Below, one piece after another: positions 61,140-64,000 of a stretch of DNA of 64,000 nt (position 1 is its first letter; each line of letters begins with the position of its first letter). Source of the DNA: Pseudomonas sp. Q1-7. Its GTDB lineage: Bacteria > Pseudomonadota > Gammaproteobacteria > Pseudomonadales > Pseudomonadaceae. The stretch is taken from positions 1-64,000 of the forward strand of contig NZ_CP116304.1 of NCBI RefSeq assembly GCF_028010285.1, in the 5' to 3' direction. The notes beneath the pieces are model-generated. The model was not told where the DNA came from and did no database searches. It saw only the letters and a program-made list of their open reading frames with translations. The translations under genes were made by a program, and so were the position numbers.

Positions 61140-62471
61140 ATGTCCTTTCAACAGCAGTTGCTCGACCTGGGCGAGTTGTTCAACTTCTCCGACTTGAGCA
61201 CCTTCACCCAAAACATCCCGATCGAGTGGGTGGCGTCGGCGCTGGACCTTTCTGCCCAAGCCACCATCCGCCGCCGGCGCCTGCCCAGTGATCAGGTGCT
61301 CTGGCTGGTGCTCGGCATGGCCTTGTTCCGCGACGAGCCGGTCCATGAGGTGGCGCGGCGCCTGAACATCTGCGCCCAGGGTCTGGCCTCCGACCACCTG
61401 CTGGCCAGAAGTGGGGTCACCGAGGCACGCAAGCGGCTGGGGGCCGATCCGGTTGAATGGCTGTTTCGCCAGACGGGTCAGCAATGGGGGTGTGAGCGCT
61501 ATGACGGCGATAGCTGGCAGGGCCTGCAGGTGTTGGCGGTGGATGGTGCACTGCTGCGCACCCCGGATACACCCGAACTGCGGGAGCATTTCGGCTCTGG
61601 CAATACCGCCACCGACCGTCAGACGCCGTTCCCCATGCTGCGGCTCGTGGCCCTGATGAATGTGCGCTCGCACTTGATTCTGGATGCCCAGTTGAGCCCA
61701 TACCGGCGCAGTGAAATGCGTTTGGCCGATGCCTTTGTGCAGCAGATTCCCGACCATTCGGTGACCTTGTTCGACAAGGGGTTCTGGAGCGCCGATTTGC
61801 TGTTGGGGTTGAACAAGGGCGGTGACCACCGACATTGGTTGATCCCGGCCCGCCAGGGTCTAGTCAGCGAGGAAGTGACGCGTTATGGCAAAGGGGATCG
61901 CCTGTTGCGCATGAAGGTGTCGCCCCAGGCGCGAAACCGTAACCCGAACCTACCCACGCACTGGGAGGTGCGCGAGGTCAGCTACGAAGTCCAGGGCAAG
62001 GTAAAAACCGTTCTGACCTCGCTGCCGGCCGAGCGCTACAGCGCCAAGGCGGTCGCCACACTGTACCGGGAGCGCTGGGAGATCGAACTGGGTTTCCGGA
62101 ACATCAAGAGTTCCCTGCAGCAGAATGCGGTGACCCTGCGCAGCAAGGTCAAGGCGTTGGTCTACCAGGAGGTCTGGGGATTGTTGCTGGCCTACAACAT
62201 CATCCGCCGTGAGGCCGGTCAGGCGGCAGTCGCCTTCGGCCGCTCACCCGCCGACATCCGCTTCAAGCCGGTGGCTCACTATATCGCCGTGCAATTGATC
62301 GTGATGGCGGCGGCCAACCCGATTTCGGCCACGGGCCGTCGCCTGTCGGAGTTGCGAGCCGGTATTGGCGGGCTGTTTCTGGATCACCGCCCCAAGCCAT
62401 CAAGACCCAGGACGGTGAAGATTTCCAAGACCCGCTACCCGGTGGACCGCAAGGCTGCTCCGCTTAAGTGA
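61140..62471 (+). CDS. IS4-family transposase
   Basis: DDE transposase of 443 residues starting MSFQQQLLDLGELFNFSDLS. An upstream extension to 61080 would run through the terminator hairpin and is not used. It has an N-terminal IS4 domain (about 1-95), DDE residues in LAVDGALLR (about 134), TLFDKGFW (about 211) and the IS4 signature YRERWEIELGFRNIK, a perfect Y-(2)-R-(3)-E-(6)-K. No frameshift, so probably active. Confidence 0.95.
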   Translation: MSFQQQLLDLGELFNFSDLSTFTQNIPIEWVASALDLSAQATIRRRRLPSDQVLWLVLGMALFRDEPVHEVARRLNICAQGLASDHLLARSGVTEARKRLGADPVEWLFRQTGQQWGCERYDGDSWQGLQVLAVDGALLRTPDTPELREHFGSGNTATDRQTPFPMLRLVALMNVRSHLILDAQLSPYRRSEMRLADAFVQQIPDHSVTLFDKGFWSADLLLGLNKGGDHRHWLIPARQGLVSEEVTRYGKGDRLLRMKVSPQARNRNPNLPTHWEVREVSYEVQGKVKTVLTSLPAERYSAKAVATLYRERWEIELGFRNIKSSLQQNAVTLRSKVKALVYQEVWGLLLAYNIIRREAGQAAVAFGRSPADIRFKPVAHYIAVQLIVMAAANPISATGRRLSELRAGIGGLFLDHRPKPSRPRTVKISKTRYPVDRKAAPLK

Positions 62472-62480
62472 ACAGCATTA

Positions 62481-62502
62481 CGCTCAATCGAGCGGGCTTT
62501 TT
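62481..62502. terminator. Right half of the IS-split terminator
   Basis: CGCTCAATCGAGCGGGCTTT and TT, starting with the right copy of the target duplication (62481-62494). The CGCTC/GAGCG stem is kept, so weak termination after the IS may remain. Confidence 0.8.
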
Positions 62503-62519
62503 CATTCATGCCGAAGCAA

Positions 62520-63296
62520 TCAGAACGCCGGAACCACCGCGCCCTTGTACTTCTCCTCGATGAATTGCTTCACCTCGGGGCTGTGCAGGGCCGCGGCCAG
62601 TTTCTGCAGGTCGGCGTTGGCCTTGTTGTCCTCGCGGGCCACCAGGATGTTCACGTAGGGCGACTCGCTGCCTTCGATGGCCAGGGCGTCCTGGGTGGGG
62701 TTCAGCTTGGCTTCCAGGGCGTAGTTGGTGTTGATCAGCGCCAGGTCCACCTGGTTCAGCACGCGCGGCAGGGTCGCGGCTTCCAGCTCACGCACCTTGA
62801 TGCCCTTCGGATTCTCGGCGATGTCCTTCGGGGTGGCGGTGATGCGGGTGTTGTCCTTCAGCTTGATCACGCCGGCCTTGTCCAGCAGCAGCAGGGCGCG
62901 GCCGCCGTTGGTGGCGTCGTTGGGGATGACCACCTGGGCGCCTTCCGGCAGCTCGGCCAGGGACTTCACCTTGCTGGAGTAGGCGCCGAAGGGCTCGACG
63001 TGGACGCCGACCACGGACACCAGCTTCACCTTGGTCTGGCGGGCCTTGTTGAACTCGTCCAGGTAGGGCTGGTGCTGGAAGAAGTTGGCATCCAGGCGGC
63101 CTTCGGCAACCTGCACGTTGGGCTGCACGTAGTCGGTGAAGACTTTCACCTGCAGGTCCACGCCTTCCTTCGCCAGTTGCGGCTTGATGAACTCGAGGAT
63201 TTCCGCGTGGGGCACCGGGGTGGCGGCCACCTTCAGGGTGTCGGCCTGGGCGGAGAGGGTGGTCAGGGCGGCGAAGGCCACCAGCAGTTTTTTCAT
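62520..63296 (-). CDS. metQ: Methionine ABC transporter substrate-binding protein
   Basis: NlpA/MetQ-family binding protein of 258 residues. Signal peptide MKKLLVAFAALTTLSAQA is cut before DTLKVAATPVPHAE; no lipobox cysteine, so it should be free in the periplasm rather than a lipoprotein. Family motifs VAEGRLDANFFQHQPYLDEF and PNDATNGGRALLLL are present. It is 55 bases downstream of metI, in the usual metNIQ order on the minus strand. Confidence 0.93.
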   Translation of the reverse strand: MKKLLVAFAALTTLSAQADTLKVAATPVPHAEILEFIKPQLAKEGVDLQVKVFTDYVQPNVQVAEGRLDANFFQHQPYLDEFNKARQTKVKLVSVVGVHVEPFGAYSSKVKSLAELPEGAQVVIPNDATNGGRALLLLDKAGVIKLKDNTRITATPKDIAENPKGIKVRELEAATLPRVLNQVDLALINTNYALEAKLNPTQDALAIEGSESPYVNILVAREDNKANADLQKLAAALHSPEVKQFIEEKYKGAVVPAF

Positions 63297-63351
63297 GAGC
63301 GGCTCCTTGTGGGCAGTCGTGGGGGCCGGCGCAACGGGCGCCGGCGCCAGG

Positions 63352-64000
63352 TCATTTACGGGAAAAGTGAACCACCAGCTTGTCGCCGACGGTTTGCAGG
63401 ATCTGTACGAGCACCAGCAGCAGGACCACCGTGACCACCATCACGTCGGTCTGGAAGCGCTGGTAGCCGAAGCGGATGGCCAGGTCGCCGAGGCCGCCGG
63501 CGCCCACCACTCCGGCCATCGCGGTGTAGGACACCAGGGTGATGGCGGTGACGGTGATGGCGGCGAAGATGCCCGGCCGGGCCTCCGGCAGCAGGGCATT
63601 CCAGATGATCTGGCGGGTGGTGGCGCCCATGGCCTGGGTGGCTTCGAGGATGCCGCGATCCACCTCGCGCAGGGCGGTTTCCACCAGGCGCGCGAAGAAG
63701 GGCGTGGCGCCCACCACCAGCGGAGGGATGGCGCCGGCGACACCCAGGGAGGTGCCGGTGATGAACACGGTGAAGGGGATCATCACAATCAGCAGGATGA
63801 TGAAGGGCAGCGAACGCAGCACGTTCACCAGCAGCGACAGCAGGCCGTAGACGGCTTTCTGCTCGAACAGCTGGCGAGGGCCGGTGAGGAACAGCAGCAC
63901 GCCCAGGGGCAGGCCCAGCAGCACGGTGAACAGCAGCGAGCCGCCGAGCATCAGGAAGGTGTCGAGGGTGGCGAGCCAGATTTCGTACCAGTCGATATTG
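63352..64000 (-). CDS. metI: Methionine ABC transporter permease (N-terminus outside window)
   Basis: Inner-membrane permease with five or so helices. The frame runs past the window edge: before the ATG at 63951 it continues as NIDWYEIWLATLDTFL, the family's N-terminal part, so the true start lies beyond 64000 and 63951 is internal. The permease EAA-type loop EATQAMGATTRQIIWNALLP is at about 120. metN is expected further right, not visible. Confidence 0.93.
   Translation of the reverse strand, partial: NIDWYEIWLATLDTFLMLGGSLLFTVLLGLPLGVLLFLTGPRQLFEQKAVYGLLSLLVNVLRSLPFIILLIVMIPFTVFITGTSLGVAGAIPPLVVGATPFFARLVETALREVDRGILEATQAMGATTRQIIWNALLPEARPGIFAAITVTAITLVSYTAMAGVVGAGGLGDLAIRFGYQRFQTDVMVVTVVLLLVLVQILQTVGDKLVVHFSRK

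Larger units (their letters stand above)
61059..62480 (+). mobile_element. IS4-family insertion sequence
   Basis: A 1422-bp element bounded by TAATGCTGTTCACATAAGC (left) and, reversed, TAATGCTGTTCACTTAAGC (right): 18 of 19 bases match. The TAATGC ends resemble IS4 ends. It holds one intact transposase. Flanking 14-base duplications fit the long duplications known in the IS4 family. The transposase stop codon lies inside the right repeat. Confidence 0.92.

Overview
The window looks like a Pseudomonas chromosome (Gammaproteobacteria), starting inside dnaA next to the replication origin. It shows high GC, the dnaA-dnaN-recF-gyrB origin block, and a gene order that from memory follows the P. aeruginosa PAO1 chromosome (PA0001-PA0040, then PA0065-PA0069 and PA0102-PA0114 equivalents). 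The exact species cannot be fixed from the sequence alone. It is closest in style to the aeruginosa/resinovorans/alcaligenes side of the genus.

Layout. 1-6101: replication block dnaA (5' end cut by the window), dnaN, recF, gyrB. 6144-8128: an insert of about 2 kb between gyrB and plsC, a pair I remember as adjacent in PAO1. It carries an Nmad3-family gene, an AT-rich locus that I read as a CrcZ/CrcY/CrcX-type Hfq/Crc-titrating small RNA with its own sigma-54 promoter, and a 64-residue unknown protein. 8246-16632: plsC, gmhB, glyS-glyQ, tag, a lipid A acyltransferase, a PilZ protein, an AraC regulator next to a cysteine hydrolase, and a TPR protein. 16671-22516 (minus strand): def, fmt, rsmB, trkA, trkH. 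22659-28306: tsaP, dprA, tsaC, qor, hemF, aroE. 28416-33629: choline-O-sulfate use (SulP transporter, ChoX, BetC, LysR regulator). 33792-37064: plcB with a PpiC-type isomerase, a proline-rich membrane protein and a DOPA-dioxygenase-like protein. 37307-40354: trpBA and divergent trpI. 40414-45797: small and envelope proteins, an LLM flavoprotein, a HAD phosphatase and a gamma carbonic anhydrase. 45963-51305: a small basic protein, prlC, yheV-like, a DUF1835-type protein, an SOS-controlled radical SAM protein and a beta carbonic anhydrase. 52489-60931: a complete aa3/caa3-type cytochrome c oxidase cluster with its assembly factors. 61059-62480: an IS4-family element inserted in a bidirectional terminator. 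62520-64000: metQ and the start-truncated metI.

The most interesting signals are these. First, the CrcZ-like sRNA beside gyrB, with six AAnAAnAA clusters, a -24/-12 promoter, a possible CbrB-type upstream inverted repeat and a terminator. Second, Hfq/Crc-type AAnAAnAA motifs sitting on ribosome binding sites of three genes in the cox cluster of the same window. Third, the Nmad3 gene next to the sRNA. Fourth, an IS4 element that duplicated a palindromic terminator core and carries its own terminator hairpin directly in front of its transposase start. No rRNA, tRNA, CRISPR array or prophage was seen.
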